A stretch of 64,000 nt of DNA, from NCBI RefSeq assembly GCF_030682845.1, contig NZ_JAUXNK010000046.1:1-64000 (forward strand). Reading direction: 5' to 3'. Position 1 is the stretch's first letter; the number at the start of each line of letters is the position of its first letter. The stretch is from Methanolobus sp. GTDB lineage: Archaea > Halobacteriota > Methanosarcinia > Methanosarcinales > Methanosarcinaceae. The translations under genes were made by a program, and so were the position numbers. Positions 8,789-17,450 of this stretch are shown here, piece by piece. A model generated the notes under the pieces. That model saw only the letters and a list, made by a program, of their open reading frames with translations, was not told the DNA's origin and did no database searches.

Positions 8789-9454
8789 TTATCTGCCAAA
8801 CCGCCTCTGTCTTTTCTGGAAGTCCCTGATTATTCTCAGGATGTCTAATTTCCTCATGTTACGCCAGTTAACGTCCGTAAAATAGAGCTCTGAATATACT
8901 GCCTGCCAGATCAGGAAATCTGACAGGTGCTTGCCGCCGGAACGGATGAATATGTCCGGCTCGTGCTTTACCTTCAGCCGGGATTCGATAGTTGCTTCCG
9001 TGATATCTGAAGGCGATATCCTGCCTTCCTTCACATCCGAAAGGACGGACAGTACAGCTTTAGTGACCTCTTCCCTCCCCCCGAATCCTACGGAGATGTA
9101 CACCAGCAGTTCTGTGGCATCTCTTCTGGCACTGAGTTCGCCATCGGCGGTGTAAATCTCAAAACCGAGTCCCTGAGGCATTTTTGACAGCACTTCGGAG
9201 AGTTTCCGTGTGAGCTGTCCGATAATCTCTGTCCTGAGTTGCTCTTCCGTATCCAGCACATCCACATAGATACTTGTGATCCTGATGTCAAGCTGCCTGC
9301 ACCAGGATATGTAGTCCCTGAGCTTTACAAAACCTCCCGGATGAAGAAGGTCAGTCTCGGAAAGTACCAGGGACACATGCTCCGGTACTTTTGCCGAGGT
9401 TCTGGTTATCTGTTCCAGGAGGTACTTTTCGTAGAAAGAGGTGATAATGTTCAT
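8789..9454 (-). CDS. cis-prenyltransferase family protein, divergent (lacks canonical MDGN catalytic motif)
   Basis: 221 aa; DIFIRSGGKHLSDFLIWQAVYSELYFTD matches UppS C-terminal region; N-terminus VPEHVSLVLSETD replaces HVAIIMDGN. Confidence 0.8.
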   Translation of the reverse strand: MNIITSFYEKYLLEQITRTSAKVPEHVSLVLSETDLLHPGGFVKLRDYISWCRQLDIRITSIYVDVLDTEEQLRTEIIGQLTRKLSEVLSKMPQGLGFEIYTADGELSARRDATELLVYISVGFGGREEVTKAVLSVLSDVKEGRISPSDITEATIESRLKVKHEPDIFIRSGGKHLSDFLIWQAVYSELYFTDVNWRNMRKLDILRIIRDFQKRQRRFGR

Positions 9455-9488
9455 AGTGTCCTGAAGATGCTATCTCATCTTAAGCCGG

Positions 9489-10670
9489 TCATTTTGCAGT
9501 GGAAACTATCTTTACGACATCGCCGTTGTTAAGCTCGTGTTTTTCCCCAAGGCGCATCTTGGTCTTCGCATCGACTGCGTAGAGGAACCTGTCGCCTATG
9601 TCCGAGTGTATCTTATAGGCAAGGTCATGGGCTGTTGAGCCTTTCTTCATGAGGAATGCATCCGGCAGCACCCTGTCATTCTTATCTGACCACTTTCCTT
9701 CATCTTCCACGGGATATACGATTATGAGCTCAAGCAGTTCGAACACAGCTCTGTTGATACATTCCTGGACGCCTGTGCCGCCTGTCTTTTTGAGTAGCGA
9801 GCGCACGCTTTCCAGACCTTTTTTCTGTGCTGGTGTGAGGTTTTCCTTGAGTATGACGAAGTCTTCATCCCCGGAGTTGTATTTGATGGCTCCGCCTTTT
9901 GATGCGGATTTGAGTACGATCTCGGCGGCAGCGCTTGTAGGGACTACTATCTGGTCCAGTGCCTTGAGGTTGCTGACAAACTTCTCCGGTGCTATGTCCT
10001 CTTTGTTGGCTGCGATCATCATGGGCTTGCTGATCATGCGCATGACGTCACAGAGGCTGATGAGGTCTTCGTCGGTCCATTTGATGTGGCTGTGGTCAAG
10101 CTTGCACTCTGAAAGCGAGCATATGACCTGGTATTCGTCCACTCCTGCTCCTGCAAGCTGGTCGGCGAGTACTTTCTCGATCTTGAGACCTTCGGCCTGG
10201 ATCTTGCGTGAGAGCTTTTCCCAGTTGCGTTTGAGGATGCCGAACATCCACATGGTTATCTCGTGGTTCAGGAAGTCGATATCTTCCAGAGGGTCATGGC
10301 TTCCGATGTCTATGGGATTACCTTCGATATCGGTACCTCCGGATGCATCTATCACGTGGATGATGGCTTGCGCCTGCCTCAGGTCGTCCAGGAATGTGTT
10401 CCCAAGCCCCTTGCCCAGATGTGCATCCGGTACGAGTCCTGCTACATCGATGAGTTCTACGGGTACGTATCGAATGCCTTCAACACAGTGTCCGCAGCGT
10501 TTGGGCCGTGCGACACAGGGACATTGTGCACGTACATAAGTGACTCCGCGGTTGGCGTGGATGGTGGTGAAAGGGTAATTCGCTATCTCCACGTCCGCCA
10601 TTGTGGCGGCCTTGAAGAATGTGGATTTTCCCGAATTGGGTTTTCCTGCAAGTCCTATGGTCATTGACAT
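9489..10670 (-). CDS. Redox-regulated ATPase / OBG-type GTPase, YchF family
   Basis: 393 aa; GLAGKPNSGKSTFF, NYPFTTI, DVAGLVPDAHLGKGLGN, C-terminal TGS-like domain. Confidence 0.92.
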   Translation of the reverse strand: MSMTIGLAGKPNSGKSTFFKAATMADVEIANYPFTTIHANRGVTYVRAQCPCVARPKRCGHCVEGIRYVPVELIDVAGLVPDAHLGKGLGNTFLDDLRQAQAIIHVIDASGGTDIEGNPIDIGSHDPLEDIDFLNHEITMWMFGILKRNWEKLSRKIQAEGLKIEKVLADQLAGAGVDEYQVICSLSECKLDHSHIKWTDEDLISLCDVMRMISKPMMIAANKEDIAPEKFVSNLKALDQIVVPTSAAAEIVLKSASKGGAIKYNSGDEDFVILKENLTPAQKKGLESVRSLLKKTGGTGVQECINRAVFELLELIIVYPVEDEGKWSDKNDRVLPDAFLMKKGSTAHDLAYKIHSDIGDRFLYAVDAKTKMRLGEKHELNNGDVVKIVSTAK

Positions 10671-10794
10671 GCTTAACTAATCACTGTTGCAGGATTTAAC
10701 TGTTATCAATGCTTTCCCCTCTCACCCGCAAGTTCAATATCCTCTCAGGCAATAATCTTTATATCTAAGCAGGACATTAGAACACGAACCAAGT

Positions 10795-10866
10795 GTCCCG
10801 GTAGGGTAGCGGATATCCTTGAGGCCTGCGGAGCCTTAGACCCGAGTTCGATCCTCGGTCGGGACG
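10795..10866 (+). tRNA. tRNA-Arg (anticodon GCG), CCA not encoded
   Basis: Acceptor gtcccgg/tcgggac, anticodon arm gaggc-ctgcgga-gcctt, T-arm ccgag-ttcgatc-ctcgg. Confidence 0.9.
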
Positions 10867-11001
10867 TAAATTTCTTCTTATTTTTGTTAAGGAAATAGTT
10901 TTTTGAGTTTATAAGCTACTTATTCTATATCTAAAAATGATACCTCATATTCAAACTAAGTGAAGAAATAAATATAAATGTTGAATTAAATATTGTGAAA
11001 A

Positions 11002-11898
11002 ATGCTAAAAGGTATTAGGCCTTACTTTGAATTGCTATTGTCAATGCATTTGTTTACAGCTAATTGGAAAAAACATGATTAGCTGTCCTATTTTGTGCTA
11101 ATTCCGTCACTACTTTTCTTCATTTTTAAGCTTCCAACTAACTTGAAAGAATCATATTTCATTTTAAATCCATCTAATGTAAGTTTTTTCACACTTTTTT
11201 TATCTAACTATGTTCACAGCAGTTCACAACACTTCGCTGGCAATTTTTTATCTTATTTTATTGTCTGTTTTTTAATTTTCAATTTCGAGACAAAAAAACG
11301 TGATTTCTACGCATATTCCATTTTTATGTTTCTAATTCTACCTTGGTTAATATCAATAATCTCCTTAAACACAATTGTTCTACAAACAACTTATCAGGGA
11401 TTTTCAGGAATAGTTAGCTCTATGTTTGGCTATTTGGCATATTCGTTGTATAAATTCTTGAAAAAATATTGCTGTGGAACTATAAAGATTACTTCTCTTT
11501 ATTTACTCGTTATCCTGAACCTTTATATGATTCTCGGAAATATTCCCTCTGAAATGTTTCACTCTATATTGATACTAACAATTGCTGTATTTTTAATCTT
11601 TCTACAAAAGGAAACCTTTAAAGAAATAGTGCAAAATCGTTTTAAGATTAAAAATTGGTTGAGAAAACTATCTATGTTTCAGCAGTTATATCTTACTTTG
11701 GTATTGCCTTTCACTATAGTTTCTATATTTGTTCTTCCAATTTTAGTTCCTCAGAATATCCTACAAAACGGTGTCATAATTAACTCACTCGCTCACTATA
11801 TAGGTTATTTTTTTGGAGTTTTTGTACCTTTGGTTTTTTGTGCTATTACAAGAATCCTATCGCTTAGAAAAAATTCATCGATTGGAACGTCAAAATAA
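11002..11898 (+). CDS. Rhomboid-like intramembrane serine protease; ORF continues upstream to ATG 11002 through in-frame TAG at 11080-11082 (track ORF begins GTG 11095)
   Basis: Multi-TM; HSSSQHFAGNF, GFSG (Ser) and AHYIGYFFG (His) rhomboid motifs; upstream in-frame MLKGIRPYFELLLSMHLFTANWKKHD-TAG-LSYFVLIPSLLFF. Confidence 0.72.
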
Positions 11899-12071
11899 AG
11901 TGAGTAGGCTTGATTTGAGTTGAACCCTATATAACAATCCCTGCTCAATTCTAAGAAAAGACTGGCTTGGGAAAGACACCGCTAATAACGCTCTTTTTAT
12001 GGGATATCCTCTCTAAGCAAAATCTTGCCAATTCCGTTTATTTATATAGATTTTTCACTATTCTACTACGC

Positions 12072-12875
12072 ATGAACGATCCAGACATTGACACATATAT
12101 TCAAGAGGCCGAAGAGATCGAAGAAATGTACATGGACCTGCTGGAAGGTACGACCCAGAAAAGGATGAGGTGTGTTGATGACGGTTCTTCGGGATTGCCG
12201 AATGTCGAATATAAGGTCTGTATCATCAATTCCAAGAACGAGCTGCTGCAACATGCCCTTTTGAGGAAATATGAGGTCTGGTATGAAGCCTGCCGAAAGC
12301 TTGCTCTTCAATATTTGGGCAGGGGCAGGGGAGCGAAGTATGAGAGTTTCACGGGGATGTACGGGAGGATATTGAGCCTGATCGATCTGAAAGACCCTGA
12401 CACCAACTCTAATGAGAAAAAGCACTTAAAAGAAGGATTCACCTCCGGTTTTGATGCCCAGGTCCGCATGCTGCACACAATAGAGCCTATTATCACCTTA
12501 AGTAAGAACAACTACAAGAGAATGATAACGGCAGATCTGGTGAATTCCGGACTTGAAGAAGCTGAAAGTTTATATCAGCAAGGATCTATCCGCCAGGCAG
12601 GTATTATTGCAGGTTTTGGTCTTGAAAGATACTTAAGGGCATTGTGCGAAGTGAACGGGATTGTATTGGAACCTGAAGACACAATGGTCACAATGGCTCA
12701 AAAACTTCTTGGATCCAATAAGCTGCATGACCATGATTCACAAATCCTCGGATCTATGGATCATCTCGCAACTTTAAGGGATAAATGCACCCATCCGGAT
12801 GAAGAGCCGCAGGAAGACGAAGTCCGGGAATTGATCGAAAGGACCAGGGAAATAATGTTCCTGGCTTTTTGCTGA
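12072..12875 (+). CDS. Hypothetical protein with C-terminal HEPN/DUF4145-like region
   Basis: 267 aa from ATG 12072; C-terminal helical GIIAGFGLERYLRALCE...LRDKCTHPDEEP resembles HEPN-like folds. Confidence 0.55.
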   Translation: MNDPDIDTYIQEAEEIEEMYMDLLEGTTQKRMRCVDDGSSGLPNVEYKVCIINSKNELLQHALLRKYEVWYEACRKLALQYLGRGRGAKYESFTGMYGRILSLIDLKDPDTNSNEKKHLKEGFTSGFDAQVRMLHTIEPIITLSKNNYKRMITADLVNSGLEEAESLYQQGSIRQAGIIAGFGLERYLRALCEVNGIVLEPEDTMVTMAQKLLGSNKLHDHDSQILGSMDHLATLRDKCTHPDEEPQEDEVRELIERTREIMFLAFC

Positions 12876-13024
12876 ATAGAATTATATTTTCCCCGCCACC
12901 TCTAACATATATACTCCTCCATATTTCCCATACCTCACATTAATATCTAATTAACTCAATATAATATTTCAAGGGATTATTATCCTGTGTACGGCTGAAG
13001 ATGATTCATACCAGTACGAAAGAC

Positions 13025-13894
13025 ATGGATGCAATAACCTTTGACGGCTCATGCACACCGAATCCGGGAGGTTGCATGGGGTTAGGTTGGGTTGTAACTT
13101 TACAGAACAACTCCTTCTCAATACTCGGAAACGACCGGCTTGATAAAGACAACAGCAACAGCGCTCTTTTTGCAGAATATCTCGCCCTTAAGAAGGGCAT
13201 GCTTGAATATGTCAGGGCTGAGGGGCAGGGACCTCTGGTTGTTATGGGGGACAGCCAGACGGTGATCTACCAGCTGCGGGGTATTTACCCTGTCATGAAT
13301 GATGACATCTGGAATATCTACCGGGATATTGTCGCTATCATCCGGGAGTATGAGCTCGATGTTCATTTCCGCTGGGTGCCCAGAGCACAGAACCAGCAGG
13401 CTGACCGGCTGTCAAAGACCAAGGGGAAGGTTCGCATACTCTACCCGGATGACCGGGAGTTTCTCATCTCTTTGGAGGACGCTCCGGTATCGGGAAATCT
13501 CAGGCAGAAGATAGCCCGGATGAACTCCATACCATTTCCCGCTAATTCCATGTTCAAAGGCTTACATACGGCCTCAAGGGACATACTATCCGACAAGGGC
13601 CTCTTCGAACTGCAGGCAATGGCCGGGGACAAGGCTGTGAGGATGGTTGCTGAAGCATTCCCTGGAAAAAAGGAGAGAAGCAAACATTATCAGGCGCAGG
13701 CACTCCGGTGGATGCTCAGGGGCCTTGCAATGGACCTTGCAATCCATAAAATGAGATTCGATATCCTGAATAACAAGAAACAAGGCAGCAACAGCAGCGC
13801 CGACAAGACTAAAAACCGCAACTCCCGGTCCAAAAAGAAGGTGAAAGCCTCTGGAGCCAAATACTATCTGAACAGGAGAACTTACGCATTCTAA
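13025..13894 (+). CDS. RNase HI-like domain protein with C-terminal extension
   Basis: ITFDGSCTPNPGGCMGLGWVV, EYLALKKG, VMGDSQTVIYQL, WVPRAQNQQAD; basic C-terminal tail. Confidence 0.85.
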   Translation: MDAITFDGSCTPNPGGCMGLGWVVTLQNNSFSILGNDRLDKDNSNSALFAEYLALKKGMLEYVRAEGQGPLVVMGDSQTVIYQLRGIYPVMNDDIWNIYRDIVAIIREYELDVHFRWVPRAQNQQADRLSKTKGKVRILYPDDREFLISLEDAPVSGNLRQKIARMNSIPFPANSMFKGLHTASRDILSDKGLFELQAMAGDKAVRMVAEAFPGKKERSKHYQAQALRWMLRGLAMDLAIHKMRFDILNNKKQGSNSSADKTKNRNSRSKKKVKASGAKYYLNRRTYAF

Positions 13895-13940
13895 ATAACC
13901 TTCAAGTATGATCCCAAAATCAAAAAAATGAGTGCCGAAC

Positions 13941-14507
13941 TCACTCATTCCTGCGCCTGAAGATAAATGCCAGTCCTATTATCGCAGCCATGGGCAAGGC
14001 GATTGTCGGGAACTCCGGTATATCGTTTGTCATACGCACCAGGCCGGCATCCCAGGTATAGTCTTCTTCACAGTTTGCAAGGTTTGTGCATTCTGTCAGG
14101 CCTGTTACTGGATCAGCATCACTGTCAGTGGCATAGTGTCCTATGTCTGCAAGAGTGAATTTCCATCCGGCCGGGAGCACGAACTCTATGTAATAACTCT
14201 GGTAATTGGCAGGTATGTCTTCAAAACAATAGGATCCATTTTCATCGGTTGTAGCTGTTGCAACAGGGATCATTGTACAACATTTATAAAGGTTCACCGT
14301 CACGCCTTCCACGCCAGGCTCTCCCTCATCCTGTATCCCATTGAAGTTTATGTCTTCCCACACACGATCGCCAATCTTTCCAACTTCGCATGGTCCGGAA
14401 TTAGCCAAAGCCTGGGATGCTGATGCTATCAGCAAGGTTATGACGATCAATGCAATCCCGAGTGATCTCAATCTATACGTTACACTATTCGTACTATTTT
14501 TCATCAT
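13941..14507 (-). CDS. Secreted SdrD B-like repeat protein with PEF-CTERM sorting signal
   Basis: Signal peptide; GDRVWEDINFNGIQDEGEPGVEGVTVNLY; C-terminus IPEFPTIALPMAAIIGLAFIFRRRNE. Confidence 0.88.
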   Translation of the reverse strand: MMKNSTNSVTYRLRSLGIALIVITLLIASASQALANSGPCEVGKIGDRVWEDINFNGIQDEGEPGVEGVTVNLYKCCTMIPVATATTDENGSYCFEDIPANYQSYYIEFVLPAGWKFTLADIGHYATDSDADPVTGLTECTNLANCEEDYTWDAGLVRMTNDIPEFPTIALPMAAIIGLAFIFRRRNE

Positions 14508-14796
14508 ATTTCACCACCACTTTTTAGGAAATAGGATATTTCCCATTAATTTGCAAGGCGTTCTTCTATAAGAATGTTCCTAAATTAAGTTAAGTAACAG
14601 CGTTACATAGGCTTGATCTGTCCCGGCTCAGAATCTTTTGATTGCCATATATCTGGGGGCTTTGTTCACCCGACTTCCCGATATTTATGGAATCAATATT
14701 CTCTGACGTGAATAAGTGCGAACTGCACTGAAGTTTACACAATTCTTTAATAAGTACACTCCCTAGATGTACTGAGAACAACAAGAGGTGTGATTT

Positions 14797-16146
14797 ATGA
14801 AGAAATCCTTGATCTATATTTCAATAGGGCTGCTGGTTATCAGTTCGCTCTTTGTATCAGGTGCAATGGCAGATGGCAGAATGCCTTTGATCCAATCGCT
14901 CAACACAGAAGTAAAGATGGTCTCCTCTGCAGGCTCCGGTGTATCTTCCGAGCCTGCAAATGCAGGAGACATGGCCATCTCCACGGATATGGTGATCTAT
15001 CCTTATCCTTACGGGGAAATGAGCAAAATTGTCGTAAAACCAAGTTATACTAATGTGAGGCTGCAGCCCGGCGAGAGCAGGGAGATAAAGGTCAGTGTCA
15101 CCAACAGGGGAGATGAAACCGCTTCCATCGATCCGACACTGGTCATCCAGCCCTACACCCAGAACTATCTCAAGGATGAATGGGTAGTCGTAACACCAGC
15201 ATCCTCTGAACTTGCGCCGGATGCAAAACAGGAGTTCCTTGTCAGGATAAGCATTCCCAAAAATGCAGACCTGGGGTACTATTATGCAACCCTGGTCTTT
15301 GGGGAGTTTGATGCACAGAACTACACTATGTATCCTGTGTACGGCGGCTCCCTGGAGATGTCAATAGATGTCTGGACCCCTCCAAGCGTCCAGATCGGGA
15401 CAACCTACATCAATGACCGTGTTGAGGCAGGCAGCAGTTATGACTATGAAGTCAAGATAACCAACGTGGGTAAGCAGGATATTGCAATGGACCCCGAAGT
15501 ACTCATAAACAATATCTATTATGCTGAGGCTGTGTCTTCTGTCAGGTATGGAGGTGCTTCAATGGCTGTAATTGATGAGAGTGCCATCACGGTGGATGCC
15601 CCTTCTGTAATCAAGGCCGGTGAAACGGTAATTGTAAAAGTAAGGCTGGACGTACCTCAGGATGCAACTGGCTCTTTCAGCGGTACCATTGATCTTGGGA
15701 TAGACGATCCGGCCCTGCGTGACTGGCAAGGCCAGGTGCAGCTGTACTTCACAGTATGGGAGCAGCCCTCTGAAGCTTTCGTCAGGGAGTTCACCACTTA
15801 CACTGACGGTACAATGAGGATAGAGATCACGACAAGCGTATATGATTATGGTATCTATGGTACCAGGTCATCCAGTCTGTCTCCTTCGTTCGAAGTCTCA
15901 ATGATGCAGGGTGGCCAGCAGGTAGATATGCAGCTCGTCAGGACAACTACAAAGGGACAGGTCACCTACGGTACAAGCCCTATGGAGCCGATGACCTCCC
16001 CCGCATCCTTTGGTTATCAGAGCACTGGTACTGTTTATACTGAAGTCTATGAGGTCTCAGGTGCCGCAGGCGAATGGACACTGAGCATACTTCCTGTAAA
16101 TGCAGATAACTTTGAGTACAGCATTACCACGGGTGATATGGACTGA
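14797..16146 (+). CDS. Secreted protein with beta-sandwich (NEW3/CARDB-like) repeats
   Basis: 449 aa; signal peptide MKKSLIYISIGLLVISSLFVSGAMA; VRLQPGESREIKVSVTNRGDETASIDP. Confidence 0.65.
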   Translation: MKKSLIYISIGLLVISSLFVSGAMADGRMPLIQSLNTEVKMVSSAGSGVSSEPANAGDMAISTDMVIYPYPYGEMSKIVVKPSYTNVRLQPGESREIKVSVTNRGDETASIDPTLVIQPYTQNYLKDEWVVVTPASSELAPDAKQEFLVRISIPKNADLGYYYATLVFGEFDAQNYTMYPVYGGSLEMSIDVWTPPSVQIGTTYINDRVEAGSSYDYEVKITNVGKQDIAMDPEVLINNIYYAEAVSSVRYGGASMAVIDESAITVDAPSVIKAGETVIVKVRLDVPQDATGSFSGTIDLGIDDPALRDWQGQVQLYFTVWEQPSEAFVREFTTYTDGTMRIEITTSVYDYGIYGTRSSSLSPSFEVSMMQGGQQVDMQLVRTTTKGQVTYGTSPMEPMTSPASFGYQSTGTVYTEVYEVSGAAGEWTLSILPVNADNFEYSITTGDMD

Positions 16147-16243
16147 GACGGGGTAGATGACCCTGTCCTCTCTCCTTCATCCTCTTTTTTGATGTGGTTC
16201 ATTCTGACTTTAATTGATATTGTTTTCAACAGGAGATGGCCTG

Positions 16244-16348
16244 ATGAGCAGATATGTATGTCCCGGAAATGTGAGAATAATGATTGTTTTTACTATATAT
16301 TTATTTATAATAATGTCTGTGGTTTTTGCAGGATTGATAACTAATTAA
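16244..16348 (+). CDS. Putative small single-TM membrane protein (34 aa)
   Basis: SD aggag upstream; MSRYVCPGNVRIMIVFTIYLFIIMSVVFAGLITN*; below track cutoff. Confidence 0.45.
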   Translation: MSRYVCPGNVRIMIVFTIYLFIIMSVVFAGLITN

Positions 16349-16477
16349 AAATATTAGTTCTATTCTTTCAGTCATGAATTTTTATGTTTTTGATGATGCG
16401 CAGCTATTATAATAGATAAGTATTTATATTTATTTTTCTAATTAGATATTATAAATTGTTCATTTCAGGAGTATTGC

Positions 16478-16633
16478 ATGAACAAAAAAGATGAAACTAC
16501 TTTCAATGAGTTTAAGGAAATATTCCATCGGTATCTTGACACAGATAATCTTTCTGACCAGGAATTCCTTCTCCGGCACGATATGATCCAGTTCATCAAG
16601 AATGCTTGTATAAGGAGTCTCGTGGTCTGCTAG
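16478..16633 (+). CDS. Putative small hypothetical protein (51 aa), TAG stop
   Basis: SD caggag; MNKKDETTFNEFKEIFHRYLDTDNLSDQEFLLRHDMIQFIKNACIRSLVVC*. Confidence 0.5.
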   Translation: MNKKDETTFNEFKEIFHRYLDTDNLSDQEFLLRHDMIQFIKNACIRSLVVC

Positions 16634-16840
16634 GCCTGGCTTCATCCGGGTAATGGCAGGTCCTGGGAAATTTTAAGGGGATAAATATCCTAGTCCCTGG
16701 AGGGTCTATAGCTCCTGCAGCCCTTCTTTAACTTTTACTGATGTACTGAAACCAACAAGAGTACTTTCGGACAAAATGCTTATTTGCATTGCCTACCATC
16801 TTTTAATCAGAATAAACTTCATGCAACGGGGTATATTATT

Positions 16841-17281
16841 ATGGGTAAGCCAGCTATCTTTCTTGAGAAATCAAAGAATAATACGTTCAGATCATACGAC
16901 ATTCCTCTGCTGATGAAGAGCCTGCATCAGGATGCGAGGCAGGGTGTCATAGATCTGAATGATGATGATGTCCAGTGGTTCAGGACATATAGTTTTGCTC
17001 TGCAGCAACTGGAGCTTAATACGGGCGGCAAGTCTCCGAACTTTAATGAAAGTGAAAGGGGAGGGACCATCGAAGATTTCGGTAAAGTCAAGGCCATGGT
17101 GGATGAAATGGAAAGTTCGCTCGTGATAACTAACGTAGGCTGGAATGCGGGAGCTAATTCTCTTTTCAATGCCCCGAATCCAGGTATGTCCTTTTTCAAC
17201 ATCCCTGATCCGGCACGTTACAGGCAGCATGTGTATTGCCTTATAGGTGCACATCTGGACAAGTTATACAACAGGCCCTGA
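16841..17281 (+). CDS. Conserved hypothetical protein
   Basis: Start MGKPAIFLEKSKNNTFRSYDIPLLMK; uninterrupted ORF of about 146 aa. Confidence 0.55.
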   Translation: MGKPAIFLEKSKNNTFRSYDIPLLMKSLHQDARQGVIDLNDDDVQWFRTYSFALQQLELNTGGKSPNFNESERGGTIEDFGKVKAMVDEMESSLVITNVGWNAGANSLFNAPNPGMSFFNIPDPARYRQHVYCLIGAHLDKLYNRP

Positions 17282-17450
17282 TCTATTTTATCTTCTATTT
17301 CTTATTTTAGTCTTGGATACTGACCGGTTATCTTTATATAGAACTGCTTGCATTTAGATTGAGCAGCATGAGTATCCCGGATACTTGATGGCAACTAACA
17401 CTAACTTTCTACAGCGGTAGAATGATTCATGATTATAAGGAGGTTATAAT

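Noticed and set aside
9649-10539. 296-aa plus-strand ORF over the YchF GTPase
   Set aside because: Antisense shadow ORF; YchF motifs on the minus strand are decisive.
10795-10866. tRNA-Arg as an integration site for the adjacent AT-rich island
   Set aside because: I found no second copy of the tRNA 3' end downstream and no integrase, so integration is not supported.
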